NCBI GenBank assembly: GCA_032622095.1
Contig: CP136069.1
Location: forward strand, 89,270,618 to 89,334,617
Reading direction: 5' to 3'
Source: Siphonodentalium dalli
Lineage: Eukaryota > Mollusca > Scaphopoda > Gadilida > Siphonodentaliidae
DNA length: 64,000 nucleotides
Part shown: piece after piece, positions 1 to 11,737 of the stretch
Position numbering within the stretch: the stretch's first letter is position 1
How the letters are laid out: the number at the start of each line of letters is the position of its first letter
The notes under the pieces: generated by a model
Databases searched by the model: none
Seen by the model: the letters and a program-made list of their open reading frames with translations, nothing else
What the model was told of the DNA's origin: nothing
Translations under genes and position numbers: made by a program

Positions 1-945
1 GTTGTATGGAAATCCTAATACAAAAAAAAAAATCAAATAATTGGATTTACAAATGCATTCCTCACCACCTGTTATAACAAGTTTAAACTTAACTTATTGA
101 GGGACGGCTGACTAGTTTTAAGGATGGTGCATGGCTCAAATTCATTAAAAGGAATTGGTCCCATATATGGCCGGATTTACCATTTAACAACTTCAAAATG
201 TACATGTAATATACATGTATGTATTAAATAGTTCTCTTAAAGACTGGTTTTCACATTTTGACAAAACGTTTTAATGTTATTTTTTCTGGAAAGGATATCA
301 TTTTTTGCATGGATTTCAGCTCACTGAGACGAAGTCTCTGGAGGGGCTATAGTCATCATTCCTCGTCCCCTGTCCGTCCATCCATCAACAATTCTTTAAA
401 CATCTTCTTCTCCAGAACCATAAGACTGAATGGGTTTATATTTGGTATGGATGTTCCCCAGGTGACTCATACACACAATCCGTATCAACCTTTGAAAGTG
501 GTGTATTTTTGGCATCGGTGCAGATGGTGATTGGAAAATCAAAGGCAAACAAACCATGTAAATTAACCATGATTAAAATGATTCATGCAGCCCCTTTTTT
601 CGTTTTTTTCTTCATTTTTGTATGACACCAATACCGGGTCCGTTTTATGGAGCTTGTGCCTCCCTATTGGAAACCCTGCATCTGTGCCAACTTATGATTT
701 CTATCTCTGTTATAATAGTTATTATGTTTGAATTATATTTTGTAAACTCATGAGGCAGCATGGGAGGAACAATATTCACATGTAACAGGTTTGTCCATTC
801 ATTAGTTTTGAAGTTGTATTATTCTAACTCAGTGAAAAGCCACCTTTGCGGGGTTATGTCATATGTGTTGTGGCCACTTGTCTTTAATGTCTTTAATGAT
901 ACATGTCAATAGTGACCATATTTATAACAAAAATACAATACATTA
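1..945. other. Upstream non-coding stretch
   Basis: I see no exon here. Positions 310-560 look like a degraded member of the bivalve-type repeat seen elsewhere: a short inverted repeat (GAGACGAAGTCTC), then CCTGTCCGTCCATCC, then TGGGTTTATATTTGGTATGGATG. Positions 120-180 resemble 52550-52640 (shared GCATGGCTCAAATTCATT, then GGAA.TGGT), which suggests another dispersed repeat. Confidence 0.4.
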
Positions 946-2007
946 GGCCAAAAAAAAAAAGTTTTGATTCTCGGGCATAGCCGCGTCTGGAAAAAAGGCC
1001 CACGTTGAAGCATTTTATTACGATTTTCAAATTGACCGATGCTGTCAAATGATAACACGAAAATGGGAAACTAGAAAAGAGAAATTAGTTATGTTTCAAA
1101 CATCGAATATGATAGACATACAATGGTGTATGTGTTGGTATTCAACAACAGACACTAGGCAACGATAACTACCAGGTATATTGTCACCACAAGCTGCCCA
1201 AACCCCAAGTTTATTAAGTCAAATGTGTTTCCGTGCTGTAAACAATTATGTGATTTCCAATTTCGGGAACGCAAACCGGAAAGAAATATGGTGCGTATTG
1301 GCGATGTGTATGCTGGTTTATTTTAATAGTATTTGAAGTTTTTATGGCTAGCATGTATAGTTACTATAGTATAGATGGATAAATATTAAAGTATATAGAT
1401 AGATGTAAAATTTATAATCCCGATTTAAACTTTGATTGTTTTAGTTTCCTTTCCGTCTTGTTGTATTCCGTGTTTTATATACGCAGTAACAGAGAACGAG
1501 AATCGAACGGACCTCAAACAAATCTGTCCATGCGTATTCTCTTTAATTAAGTTTAAATTCACCGATGTTACTGAATATATTTGGCGACAAAATTATCCGA
1601 GAGCACTATTTTATAGTGTGCAAATATATTTTTAATCGTTGTATTTTGGCTTGTTGGAAATAAAGCATGATCCATAACCGAAAAATCGTAATTTTATTCC
1701 CAATGATTCAGAATGATTCAGTGATTTTAGAAATTAGAGACACTCTGTAGTCTGTGCCAAGGCCGTTAATTGTGCATAGATCATAGATGTACTAAACTGA
1801 ATACTACGGAAAGGGTGTGCCTTTGAATGCAGAAAATCCAGAAACAGGTAACTGAGGTGTGGCAGATGCAAACTAAAATTAAATGTGTTTTCCATGTTAC
1901 TGACATTGAAAAAAAATCTCCCTATTTTTCACTAAATCTCCCTATTTCTGAGGACAAATCTCCCTATTTCCTATTATAAAAGTAAACAGGTCTAATATAA
2001 ATAGATA

Positions 2008-3399
2008 TCTATCTATATATATATTTTGAGACTTCCGTATATATATATGTGTTTGTGTATATATGTGGGTACGTCATGGAATCGAAAACGCCAGGACGGA
2101 TTGAGCTCAAATTTCGTATATACGGGTAAAAAGCCACGGGGATCGCCGACGTCTCATTTTGGACAAGCTCTGATCACCCATTCTCCACTCCCAATCAATA
2201 AAATCACCGCAAACACGGCGGGGGTTAATCGGGTTGATATTCGCTCGCGATCCAAGAGGAGTAACTCTACATTTTTTTATATCTGTATATGTATATTTTT
2301 ATATCCATATTCACTTCAAACTGCTAAACCCGTTGAGCCAAAACTTGCTAATACCTCCCAAAATATAGAATTTACATTTTCTCATATATACATTTCTTGT
2401 TAGGGCTGAAAATCTTAGTCTATTTTCAATACATTCATATAAACAAGCTCTAAACTTACACCCCTCGATTCCTGCTAACTCACGCACCTTATATGGCTGC
2501 TAAAATTTTGTAAATTCGAGGCAGTGCGATACGTCCCTGAATCTGACGAGACTTCCACTGCCTTCTCCTTTGACCATCTTGTAAAGGTGGGGGGTCACTC
2601 CCAAGCCGTGAATACCAACAACAACGACATTGTTGGCGAGAAAATAATTAGTTCAAATTACTAAATCCACACAATGCTAATTTTCTCTTTACGACAATGT
2701 GAGAATCTTCGGGCAAGAATTTTCGGGTGGCCACCAAGCCGTGAATGCCAACAACAACGACATCGATTAAAAAGACAGAATTAACTCATTAAAAAATGCG
2801 TGTTGCCCCAAGCCGTGAATGACCATCTCGTAAAGGTGGGGGTCACTCCCAAGCCGTGAATGCCAACAACAACAATGACATTGTTGGCGAAAAAATATTT
2901 ACTAAATCCACACAATGCTAATTTTCTCTTTACGGCAATGTGAGAATCTTCCGGCGAGAATTTTCGGGTGGCCAACAAGCCGTGAATGCCAACAACAACA
3001 ACAACATCATTGGCATACCTCTTTTAGGGACGGGTATCATAATTCCTCTTGATTAAAAAGACAGAATTAACTCATTAAAAAATGCGTGTTGCCCCAAGCC
3101 GCGAATGCCAACAACAACGACATCGTTGGCATACCTCTTTTAGGGACGGGTATCATAATTCCTCTTGATTAAAAAGACAAAATTAACTCATTAAAAAATG
3201 CGTGTTGTGTGATTCTTATGTCTGTCGTTACTAGGAATGGGGGAAATTTTCATCGGGTCAGTTTGTACCTTATATCATACCTCTTTTAGGGACGGGTACC
3301 ATAATTTCTCTTGATTAAAAAGGCACAATTAACTCATTGAAAAGCCAAAAAAATGTTATGTTTCTGACCAACGCCGCCAGTGGCGGGCTAACCTGCTAG
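2008..3399 (+). mobile_element. Helitron-like element nested in copy 1
   Basis: The element starts TCTATCTATATA right after an A and ends in CTAG right before a T. A GC-rich hairpin (GCCGCC, loop AGT, GGCGGGC) lies about ten bases inside the 3' end. These are the canonical Helitron termini and A/T insertion. The empty site survives in the sister element: at 14856/14857 the flanks are joined with no gap. The interior has no Rep/helicase coding; it holds repeated blocks with AAGCCGTGAATGCCAACAAC between about 2600 and 3130. It is therefore non-autonomous. Confidence 0.85.
2590..3345. repeat. Internal repeat array of the Helitron
   Basis: About six irregular units share CAAGCCGTGAATGCCAACAA followed by CAACRACATYGTTGGC. 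They are interspersed with repeated blocks holding GATTAAAAAGACAGAATTAA and TTTAGGGACGGGTATCATAA. The units differ in order and length, so this is a scrambled array rather than a clean minisatellite. Internal tandem repeats are usual in non-autonomous Helitrons and Helentrons. Confidence 0.7.
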
Positions 3400-3600
3400 T
3401 ATACTATAAAAAGGTACATACATATATCAGATATACCAACAATATATATATGATGTACGGGTAGTATAATGTGATAATTGGTCATTCTTTATAGTGGAAT
3501 ACATTAGTTTATATCAAAACAATGTTCTCCTTAGATTTTCTTAACCTGGGAAGGTATAATAACCCATGCTAACTATGGGCATTATCCCCATAACAAAATA

Positions 3601-4212
3601 CTTTGACCATTTGGATACTAGGAACGTAATAACTCTTTGTCAATTCCGTACTTGTAATCATCGCTTGCCAATAGAGAAAGGTCGATGGAATGACACCAAC
3701 ATATTCCATAGACTATGTCCGCTGTGCGCTAAAAGACATATTGGAGACGAACTGCACTACTTATTAGAATGTGAATGTTTATGTGAGGCCAGACATCGCC
3801 TCTTGCCTAGCAAATATACCAGCATAGAACATGCAACTATTGATATTTTAGATGACATTCTGAATATGGAAGATGTGGCTTGTCTGCGCAGACTATGTTC
3901 ATTCATCCGACTGATAAATCTTAAGTTAAATGATATTGACTAATATGCAGTTTGTTGTTGTTGTGGTTGTTGTTGTTGTTGAATATAACGATGAAAATGG
4001 TACTGGCGATTGTGACAACGAGTAGACGAAGACGTTAACGTGATGACAACGAAGACGGTGATACTGATGACGACTGCCATGATGTTGATAATGATGACGA
4101 TGAGGGAAATTCGTGTATATATTGTACATATGCTGCAACATTCTCAATCTTTTGTATATATCTTCTAATTGTATCTCAATATCTATTTGATAAGAGAATA
4201 AACGTATTATTA
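3601..4212 (+). pseudogene. 5'-truncated LINE fragment (RT C-terminal tail and 3' UTR)
   Basis: An open frame of about 115 codons, ending at a stop at 3941-3943, enters from the host element without its own start. It has the C-terminal LINE pattern LCQFRTCNHRLPIEKGRW, then a CPLC...H...C cluster (CPLCAKRHIGDELHYLLEC), the zinc-knuckle-like tail that follows reverse transcriptase in many invertebrate LINEs. A 3' UTR with a GTT-rich stretch follows and ends in an ATTATTATTAT tail inside an A-rich tract. The sister element at 14580 lacks it, so it is a later insertion. The RT and endonuclease domains are absent and the clade cannot be fixed. Confidence 0.72.
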
Positions 4213-4302
4213 TTATAAAAATAAAAAATAAAACCCTCGCTCCCTCATCGATTCTCAAAAAAAATTGCCCGAGAATCAAAACCCTTTTTTTTTTTGGCCT
4301 TA

Positions 4303-4796
4303 CATAACATGATATATCAGTTAACATAGAAACAGGAAAAATACACACATACTGGCAGTATATATAATACATACGTGAGCCTATATATAGGAGATCAATT
4401 TAGTCCAATTGACTCCCGCTGCACTCTAGGGCCAAACCATAAGGTTTTGGCACCTGTGAATTGGCATCGTAATGTGGATATATCTCATTACCCGTGGTGT
4501 ACTGTCATTGTCGAATTCTGATTAACATGTTATATAATCTTGTGTTGGGTAATAAATGAATCGTGGGCCATATGTCTAGTAGATTGGCATAAATTCAGAA
4601 CTTTCGTTCGAGAACAGGGGACAGAAAAGTAGGAAGAGATTTTCGTCTTCTATTTAAACAACGCAGTATGGACAAGCCTTTTACTTTCCCATGTATCGGA
4701 TTTAGTTCGGCCGCCCGTTTCAATAGCCAATTGTAGCTCAGCTCTCCTCTCTCGAATATACTAGTACACTTCTTGTTTGTTTAATATAATTCACAG
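4303..4796. other. Non-coding stretch before the first recognised exon
   Basis: I see no exon or named repeat. The last bases are a pyrimidine-rich run ending TTCACAG, which is the 3' splice site of the exon at 4797. Confidence 0.5.
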
Positions 4797-5010
4797 GACA
4801 TAGATGAGTGTGTATCAAGCCCATGCAATAGCCATGGCAACTGTTCCAACCTGGTTGACAACTTTAGTTGTGCGTGTTACCCAGGGTACACTGGTTCTTC
4901 CTGTGAGACGGATATTAACGACTGTGTAAACATCACATGTATGGGCGCCAACTCTGTGTGCAAGGATCTTGTTAATGGTCACGAATGCACCTGTAAACAA
5001 GGATTCTCAG
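4797..5010 (+). CDS. crb: Crumbs-like exon 1 in window: two EGF modules
   Basis: The acceptor is TTCACAG and the donor CAG/GTAATC. The exon opens in phase 0 with DIDEC and leaves in phase 1. It encodes one complete calcium-type EGF (DIDECVSSPC to SCET) and most of a second (DINDC to CKQGFS). The second is completed at the start of the next exon. Translation starts further upstream, because the exon begins inside an EGF chain with no signal peptide. Confidence 0.9.
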
Positions 5011-5043
5011 GTAATCATACTCTAAATAATGGTCAGCATCAAT

Positions 5044-5469
5044 AACCCATTCATGGTCGGAGTTGTGCTGGCACAGCATTAAAGATCCTATGCCAGTGCA
5101 TTTTCTTATATATGCGAGTCTCCCATAGGGAGCCTTGCATATATAAAAGAATGCACTGGCTTACAAGGTCAAGGTAAATATTGTTAGGCCAATGTGTTCT
5201 CTTATATATGCAAGACTCCAGGGAGCAAATTGTATCGCATCGCAATTTGCTACCCAAATTTGGATAAAAGCTATGCAATTTGGTATGAATTTCATATGAT
5301 TTTAGAACAATACTATCTAATCATGTCAATGTGAGGTTATTTGCTAATCATAATTTCAAAAGTAATTTGCTTCCTGCAAGGCTCCCTATGGGAGACTCGA
5401 ATATATAAGGGAATGCATTGGCACAGGATTTTCACAGAAATTCATGAAATCCAATCATGGAAGGGTTAA
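5044..5469. repeat. Double-hairpin TTAA element, interrupted copy
   Basis: This is a member of the family whose core is CTCTTATATATGCGAG followed by its near complement, repeated as two hairpins. The right arm is split by about 150 bp of unrelated sequence (about 5222-5375) and resumes with GGCTCCCTATGGGAGACTCG. The right end is AATCATGGAAGGGTTAA. Confidence 0.7.
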
Positions 5470-5664
5470 TTAAAATTTTATTTCTTGGGCACACTCTAAC
5501 GAAGCATTCCACTTCTGCATTGGCTATCTCTGGGTTTAATAATAAATTAATTTCAGTTGCCCGTGGGCATTATTACCAAATCAGATGTCAATGAAAGCTA
5601 ATTGATAGACTCCATGTGTTTATTTCATCAAAAATCACCCAATAAAGTATCATTGATACATTAT

Positions 5665-6560
5665 TTTCCCCCGAAAAAAAATATTTCGGGGGACTATTAA
5701 AATAGCCGGTGTCCGTCCGTCGAGCCGTCCGTCCATCCGTCCGTGTGTGCGTCCGGAAATGGTTTCCGGATGATAACTTTAGTTTCGGTTATTAGATCAA
5801 AAGCAAATTTCATAGGTGAGTTTATCAGACCAAAATAAAGGTCAAGTTCGAATATGGGTTTGCTCCGCCCATTTTTGCGAGAGTTATGGCCCTTTTTTTA
5901 CTTGGAAAACCCCTGAAAGTTGGTTTCCGGATGATAACTTTAGTAGAGTTAATTGGATTCAAACCAAATTTGGTATATTACTTTCTCCCAGCAAAACACA
6001 GGTCAAGTTCGAACTTGGGTTCTGTCCGACCATTTTTGGCAGAGTTATGCCCCTTTTTCGACATAGAAAATTCAATTTTCTTCTTTTTTGTTGGTTTCCG
6101 GATGATAACTTAATTTTGGATTGTTTATATGCAAAACCCGATAATTTTTGCGAGAGTTATGGCCCTTTTTTGTCCGCCGACCGGACATATAAAACCCCAA
6201 AAGTTGGTGTCCGGATGATAACTTTAGTAGAGTTAATCAGATTTAAATCAAATATGGTATGTCTCTTTCTCCCAGCAAAACACAGGTCAATTTCGAATTC
6301 GGGTTTTGCCCGCCAATTTTCACCAGAGTTATGTCCCTTTTTTACTTAGAATTTTGCCAATTTGAGGTTTCCGGATGAAAACTTTAGTAAATGTGTACTG
6401 AATGAAATTAAATTTGGTATATGTAGGTTTACTAGCACAAAAGACAGATCATGTTCGACGAATTTGAGTTTGAACCGATGATTTTGCTCAGAGTTATGGG
6501 CTTTTCGACTTAGAAAATTCAATTTTTCTTGTTATTTTCTTCATTTTGTGCCAATTTGAG
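5665..6560. repeat. Bivalve-type tandem repeat with leading hairpin
   Basis: It starts with a short inverted repeat (CCCCCGAAAA, then TTTCGGGGG), followed by a CCGTCCGTCC-rich run. Then come about five units of roughly 120-160 bp sharing TTTCCGGATGATAACTTTAG, GCAAAACACAGGTCAA and GAGTTATGGCCCTTTTT. Units diverge by point changes and small deletions. No protein function is supported, although frames stay open for up to 177 codons. Confidence 0.75.
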
Positions 6561-6689
6561 GTTATATTTTTACTTTAAGAGTTTTTTTAAGATTTGGTTA
6601 TTTGTATGCATGTCAGTAATGAGACAATGCACAAGTGTCTTATCCATATAGTATACTTCTACAAAGCCTCCGCTCCAAATGAAGCCACC

Positions 6690-6730
6690 AGTTCGGGGGA
6701 CACTGTGGCCGAGCGGCTTTTTATTAGTTT
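6690..6730 (+). repeat. tRNA-head-like fragment
   Basis: GGGACACTGTGGCCGAGCGG resembles the acceptor and D-arm (A-box) of a Ser/Leu-type tRNA. Sequence after it does not form an anticodon or T arm. It is best read as the 5' head of a tRNA-derived SINE or a chance match. Confidence 0.3.
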
Positions 6731-6829
6731 TAAAAACACAACTTTTCATTTGATGAGGGACATTTGTGGGGGGAGGGGGGGGGCCTAAACCTATATAGCA
6801 TAGCCATTTATTGATGGATTCTGTCAATT

Positions 6830-7241
6830 TTTGGTGTATGAGTTTACTACCACGTGTGACGGCTATAAACTGAAAATAGGGCCCACACCAACTTTCTAAC
6901 CAGAGTTATGACACTTATTACTGAGTTTGCAGATGCAATACATCACATGTTTAACACATGTTTGAACATACCAATATATACCAATTGCAGTTTTGAATCA
7001 GAAATTTGAATTGGGGAAATTGGTCTGTTTGATTTCACTTTGTTAAAAAAACATACCATAATTTTATTTTGTCGACTGTTATAACGCGAATAAAAAGTTT
7101 GCACATGCAGGGTATTTGGACCATGTGCCAGGGCCTAAGAAATAGGAAGTTTACCTTGTGTGGCCTATTAAATATCCGATAATTGCTGACCGTACCAAAA
7201 CAAGTGTACATGTATTTATATATGTATTATTTTCATGGCAG
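6830..7241. other. Intron 1 distal part
   Basis: Nothing recognisable is seen apart from the 3' splice site (TTTTCATGGCAG) of the exon at 7242. Confidence 0.5.
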
Positions 7242-7419
7242 GGACAACACCAAACTGTGTGAACATAAATGAGTGCAAATCAAATCCATGTCAGAACGCA
7301 GCTACTTGTGTGGATTTGGAGAATAAATATCGCTGTGATTGCGTGCCTGGATATAATGAGACACACTGCGAAAATAATATCGATGATTGCGCATCTTCAC
7401 CATGTGAGAATGGTGCATC
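7242..7419 (+). CDS. crb: Crumbs-like exon 2: EGF modules
   Basis: It enters in phase 1 and completes the EGF left open by the previous exon (GTTPNCVN). It then encodes a full EGF (INECKSNPC to HCENN) and the first third of another (IDDCASSPCENGA). The donor is ATC/GTAAGT, leaving phase 2 so that the split Ser codon TC/G is completed by the next exon. Confidence 0.9.
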
Positions 7420-8255
7420 GTAAGTATGCTTGATTACTTTCAATTGAAAATTTGAATGAATGTTTATGTTTTTAGTTATATTGTGCAGGAAATAAAGATT
7501 CTCTTTCTTTTTGTGGCAATAAGTTCTATCGTATCGGGAAGTCTTTTCACAGTAGAGAATGTGTGTATTTGAGTACTAGTATAATGTAAATTTGCTGAAC
7601 TATTTTGGCTGCCGCAATATGAAGAAAAAAACATGCAATTACTAAGTTGTCCTTATTTTATAAGGTTTATTGATAAACAAATCGTAATTAAATGATGTCT
7701 GTCTCATGTTAGATGCAGTTATGTGTTAGACAATCAAAATTCCTTTTGTCAATTATAAAGCTGCAATATTAAATATGCCTATGATGTACCTGTATGTATT
7801 ACAGGGTGGCCGCCTGGATGTTTAAAAATATACAATGACAATGGATTTGTGTGATTTTGTTCTCTTATACAACTATGTTAGATATAGATCTAGTTTCCTT
7901 CTGAGTCTTGGCTCAGTAGTCTTTTGAGCAATGCTATAGACTCTGTGGAACCCAGACGAATCAATCACACTATCATTAACCCTTTCAGTGCCAAGTCCGA
8001 TTTTTGTATCAACCCATATTTCCTTGATCATTTTTCAAATTTATTGACTGAAAGGGTTAATATTGAACTTCTAAAATAAATTCTTCCCTTAATTGGTATA
8101 TTCACCACAATGTTCCTCATCTTCTATTATTTTACATTTTAAAGTTAATTTGAGGCCAGTTTATTATGTGTCCTTTATACCTACCAGTTTCAGAGCCAAT
8201 TTTAGGTGTATGTATGATCAAACTTGTTTTCTTTACTCTTGCTCTGTATATATAG
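7420..8255. other. Intron 2
   Basis: This GT-AG intron has no full-length repeat family member. Positions 7978-8061 are bounded by short inverted ends (AACCCTTTCAGTG and CTGAAAGGGTTAA), so they may be a tiny TTAA-type element. Confidence 0.5.
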
Positions 8256-8382
8256 GTGTGACGATCGAGTGAATTCATACTTCTGTGATTGTCTGCTGGG
8301 TTTTAATGGAACTGATTGCGTAAATAACATCAACGACTGCATGCCCGACAGCTGTTTGAACGGTGCCACATGTGATGACCTG
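8256..8382 (+). CDS. crb: Crumbs-like exon 3: EGF modules
   Basis: The acceptor is TATATAG and the entry phase 2. It completes an EGF (SCDDRVNSYFCDCLLGFNG) and starts another (INDCMPDSCLNGATCDDL). It leaves in phase 0 at CTG/GTATGT, immediately before the VNG turn of that EGF, a position also used by exon 9. Confidence 0.9.
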
Positions 8383-8405
8383 GTATGTCAATTTTAACCC
8401 TTTAT

Positions 8406-10890
8406 TAGCTCAACTTTACTTTGTAAAGTTTGAGCTATTGCCATGGCTTGGTATCCGTCGTCCGTGTGTACGTGTGTGTGTGCGTGTATTCGTCAACAAT
8501 TTCCTTTAGCACGGGCTACAGGTCGTACCTTTGGTCGGATCATTATGAAATTTGTCATGGCTGTTGACATTGACATGTAGATGGGAACGAGTCATTTTGG
8601 GGTCATTCGGCCAAAAAACATGGCCGCCAGTGTCCATCTTGGATTTTACTCTTTGCATGACTAAATCCTTTGGCACGGGCTACAGGTGGTAGCTTTGGTC
8701 GGATCTTCATGAAATTTGTCATGGATGTTAACAATGACTTGTAGATGGGAACGAGTCATTTTGGGGTCATTCGGCAAAAAAAAATGGCCATCTAGGATTT
8801 CAAAATTCAATCCATTAGCATGGGCTACAGGTTGTAATGTTCGTCTGATCATCATGAAATTTGTAATGGATGTTAATATTGAAATGTAGATGGGAACGAG
8901 TGATTTTGGGGTCATTCGTCAAAAAAACATGGCTGCCAGCGGCCATCTTGGATTTCAAAATTCAGTCTATTAGGACAGGCTACAGGTCGTACTGTTCGTC
9001 TGATCATCATGAAATTTGTCATGGATGTTAATATTGACATGTAGATGGGAACGAGTCATTTTGGGGTCGTTCGGCCAAAAAACATGGCCGCCAGTGGCCA
9101 TCTTGGATTTTACTCTTTGCATGACTAAATCCTTTGGCACGGGCTACAGGTGGCAGCTTTGGTCAGATCTTCATGAAATTTGTCATGGATGTTAACAATG
9201 ACATGTAGATGGGAACGAGTCATTTTGGGGTCGTTCGGCCAAAAAACATGGACGCCAGTGGCCATCTTGGATATTTTCCCGTTTGCATGACTAAATCCTT
9301 TGGCACGGGCTACAGGTGGTAGCTTTGGTCGGATCTTCATGAAATTTGTGATGGATGTTAACAATGACTTGTAGATGGGAACGAGTCATTTTGGGGTCAT
9401 TCGGCAAAAAAAATGGCCATCTAGGATTTCAAAATTCAATCCATTAGCATGGGCTACAGGTTGTAATGTTCGTCTGATCATCATGAAATTTGTAATGGAT
9501 GTTAATATTGAAATGTAGATGGGAACGAGTGATTTTGGGGTCATTCGGCAAATAAACATGGCTGCCAGCGGCCATCTTGGATTTCAAAATTCAATCCATT
9601 AGTACAGGTCGTACTGTTCGTCTGATCATCATGAAATTTGTCATGGATGTTAATATTGACATGTAGATCAGTGTAGATGGGAACGAGTCATTTTGGGGTC
9701 GTTCGGCCAAAAAACATGGCCGCCAGTGGCCATCTTGGATTTTACTCTTTGCATGACTAAATCCTTTGGCGCGGGCTACAGGTGGTAGCTTTGGTCGGAT
9801 CTTCATGAAATTTGTCATGGATGTTAACAATGACATGTAGATGGGAACGAGTCATTTTGGGGTCATTCGGCAAAAAAACACAGCCACCAGCAGCCATCTT
9901 GGATTTCAAATTCAATCAATTAGCACAGGCTACAGGTCGTACTGTTCGTCTGATCATAATGAAATTTGTAATGGATGTTAATATTGAGATGTAAATGGGA
10001 ACGATTCATTTTGGGGTCGTTCGGCCGAAAAACATGGCCGCCAGCAGCCATCTTGGATTGTACTCTTTGCATGACTAAATCCTTTGGCACAGGCTACAGG
10101 TCATAGCTTTGGTCGGATCATCCTGATATTTGTCATGGATGTTAACTATGACATGTAGATGGGAACGAGTCATTTTGGGTCATTCGCCTAAAAAACATGG
10201 CCGCCAGCAGCCATCTTGGATTTTACTCTTTGCATGACTAAATCCTTTGGCACGGCTACAGGTCCTACCTTTTGTCGGATCATTATGAAATTTGTCATGG
10301 CTGTTGACATTGACATGTAGATGGGAACGAGTCATTTTGGGGTCATTCGACAAAAAAACATGGCTACCGGCGGCCATCTTGGATTTCAAAATTCAATCCA
10401 TTAGCATGGGCTACAGGTTGTACTGTTCGTCTGATCATCATGAAATTTTTAATGGATGTTAATATTGACATGTAGATGGGAACGAGTAATTTTGGGGTCG
10501 TTCGGCGAAAAAACATGTCCGCTAGCAGCCATATTGGATTTTACTCTTTGCATGACTATATCCTTTGGCACGGGCTACAGGTTGTAGCTTTGGTCGAATC
10601 ATCATGAAATTTGTCATGGATGTTAACAATGACATGTAGATGGGAACGAGTCATTATGGGGTCATTCGGACAAAAAATCATGGCCGCCAGCAGCCATCTT
10701 GGATTTTACTCTTTACATGACTAAATCCTTTGACACAAGCTACAGGTCGTATCTTTGGTCGGATCATCATGAAATTTGTGATGGATGTTAACAATGACTT
10801 GTAAATGGAAACAAGTCTTTTTGGGTTCATTCAGCAAAAAAACATGGCTGCCAGTGGCCATCTTGGATTTTACTCTTTGCATAACTAGGC
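8406..10890. repeat. Tandem array of about 15 units near 160 bp
   Basis: It opens with an inverted repeat (AGCTCAACTTTACTTTGTAA, then AAGTTTGAGCT) and a CCGTCGTCCGTGTGT run. About 15 units of roughly 145-170 bp follow, each with GGGCTACAGGT, ATCATGAAATTTGTCATGGATG, ATGTAGATGGGAACGAGT, CATTTTGGGGTCATTCGG and GGCCGCCAGCAGCCATCTTGGATTT. Two unit subtypes alternate irregularly (CTTTGCATGACTAAATCC or AAATTCAATCCATTAG linkers), giving a partial 320 bp higher-order period. The open frames on both strands are repeat artefacts. Confidence 0.85.
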
Positions 10891-10979
10891 CTTTCCACAT
10901 TTCCTAATCACTCCATTGACTGTAACACATGAAATTATTCCCTTTCCAAGTTGAGCTACAGTGTCATTGACACTTTCAT

Positions 10980-11165
10980 TTACCTTATATGGATTTATCC
11001 CACTAGTTATAAATGTAAACATTGGAATAGCCTATTATTCACTGGGATGGGTGTTCAGGTAATATAAGCAGACAACAGACAGAGGAACCAATAAAACAAG
11101 TGCAGAAAATTTCCTATTCATTGGAGAGAAATGTTCAGCTAATAAGTTTGTTAAGCCACTCATAT
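10980..11165. repeat. Partial copy of TTCTATACTAAAT/TTAA palindromic family
   Basis: It shares TAAGCAGACAACAGACAGA and GAAATGTTCAGCTAATAAGTT with copies at 17640, 24160, 41446 and 60936. The left end is degraded. Confidence 0.5.
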
Positions 11166-11298
11166 AAAAAAATGAAGACATAAACTTGTTCTGCCATGTT
11201 TTCTGTAGTTTCTACACTTGTTACCGTACAAGACTGTTCTTATAGATGACTGAATAATATTGAAGATACAACATTCTGGTGGCCTTTATCTTTTCTCT

Positions 11299-11551
11299 TA
11301 ACCCTTCCATGACTGGAGCTTCCTGAAATTTTGTGAAAACAATGTGCCAATTCATTCTCTTATATATGTGAGTCTCCCATGTGAGACTCGCATATATAAG
11401 AAAATACATTGGCCTGACTATTTACCTTGACCTTATAAGCCTGTGCATTCTATTATATATTTGAGGCTCCCTATGGGAGATTCTTAGATATAAGAGAATG
11501 CACTGGCACAGAATCTGTAATGCTGCACTGGTGCAGCTCCCGTCATAATAG
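11299..11551 (-). repeat. Double-hairpin TTAA element, inverse copy
   Basis: Its left end is TTAACCCTTCCATGACTGGA and its right end CTGCACTGGTGCAGCTCC, the reverse order of the 28072 copy. Two internal hairpins are centred on CTCCCATGTGAGACTCGC and GGCTCCCTATGGGAG. Confidence 0.75.
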
Positions 11552-11706
11552 GCCATGCACCAGATTGGTCGAAAGCCTGTGTGATAAAATTATATAACAA
11601 GTCTCAAGGTGTATCTTCATTATGAGTAATTTCTCAATTAACCAGCTCAATTAACATACACTTTTCCACACTGCCAAAGATTTCTGCATAACTATTACAT
11701 TTCGTT

Positions 11707-11723
11707 GGGGGGGGGGGGGGGGG
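11707..11723. repeat. Poly-G tract, 17 bases
   Basis: An uninterrupted run of 17 G separates degraded intronic sequence from a repeat member at 11740. Confidence 0.95.
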
Positions 11724-11737
11724 TATTTGGAACCATT

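Larger units (their letters stand above)
946..4299 (+). mobile_element. PIF/Harbinger-like non-autonomous element, copy 1
   Basis: The ends are inverted: GGCC plus a run of A, then GTTTTGATTCTCGGGCA at the left, and its complement ending in GGCC at the right. TTA lies directly on both sides (943-945 and 4300-4302), fitting a 3-bp TWA target duplication as in PIF/Harbinger elements. A second copy in inverse orientation (14580-15968) matches over nearly its whole length. Against that copy, this one carries two insertions: a Helitron (2008-3399) and a LINE fragment (about 3601-4212). No transposase is encoded. The superfamily call rests on the duplication and the GGCC ends only. Confidence 0.72.

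Noticed and set aside
8661-10389. Several minus and plus open frames of 60-84 codons with similar sequences
   Set aside because: They are reading frames through the same tandem DNA repeat and occur in more than one frame. No start context or domain supports a protein.
8406-10890. A CRISPR array
   Set aside because: Units are 145-170 bp, similar throughout with no short unique spacers, and the genome is an animal's.
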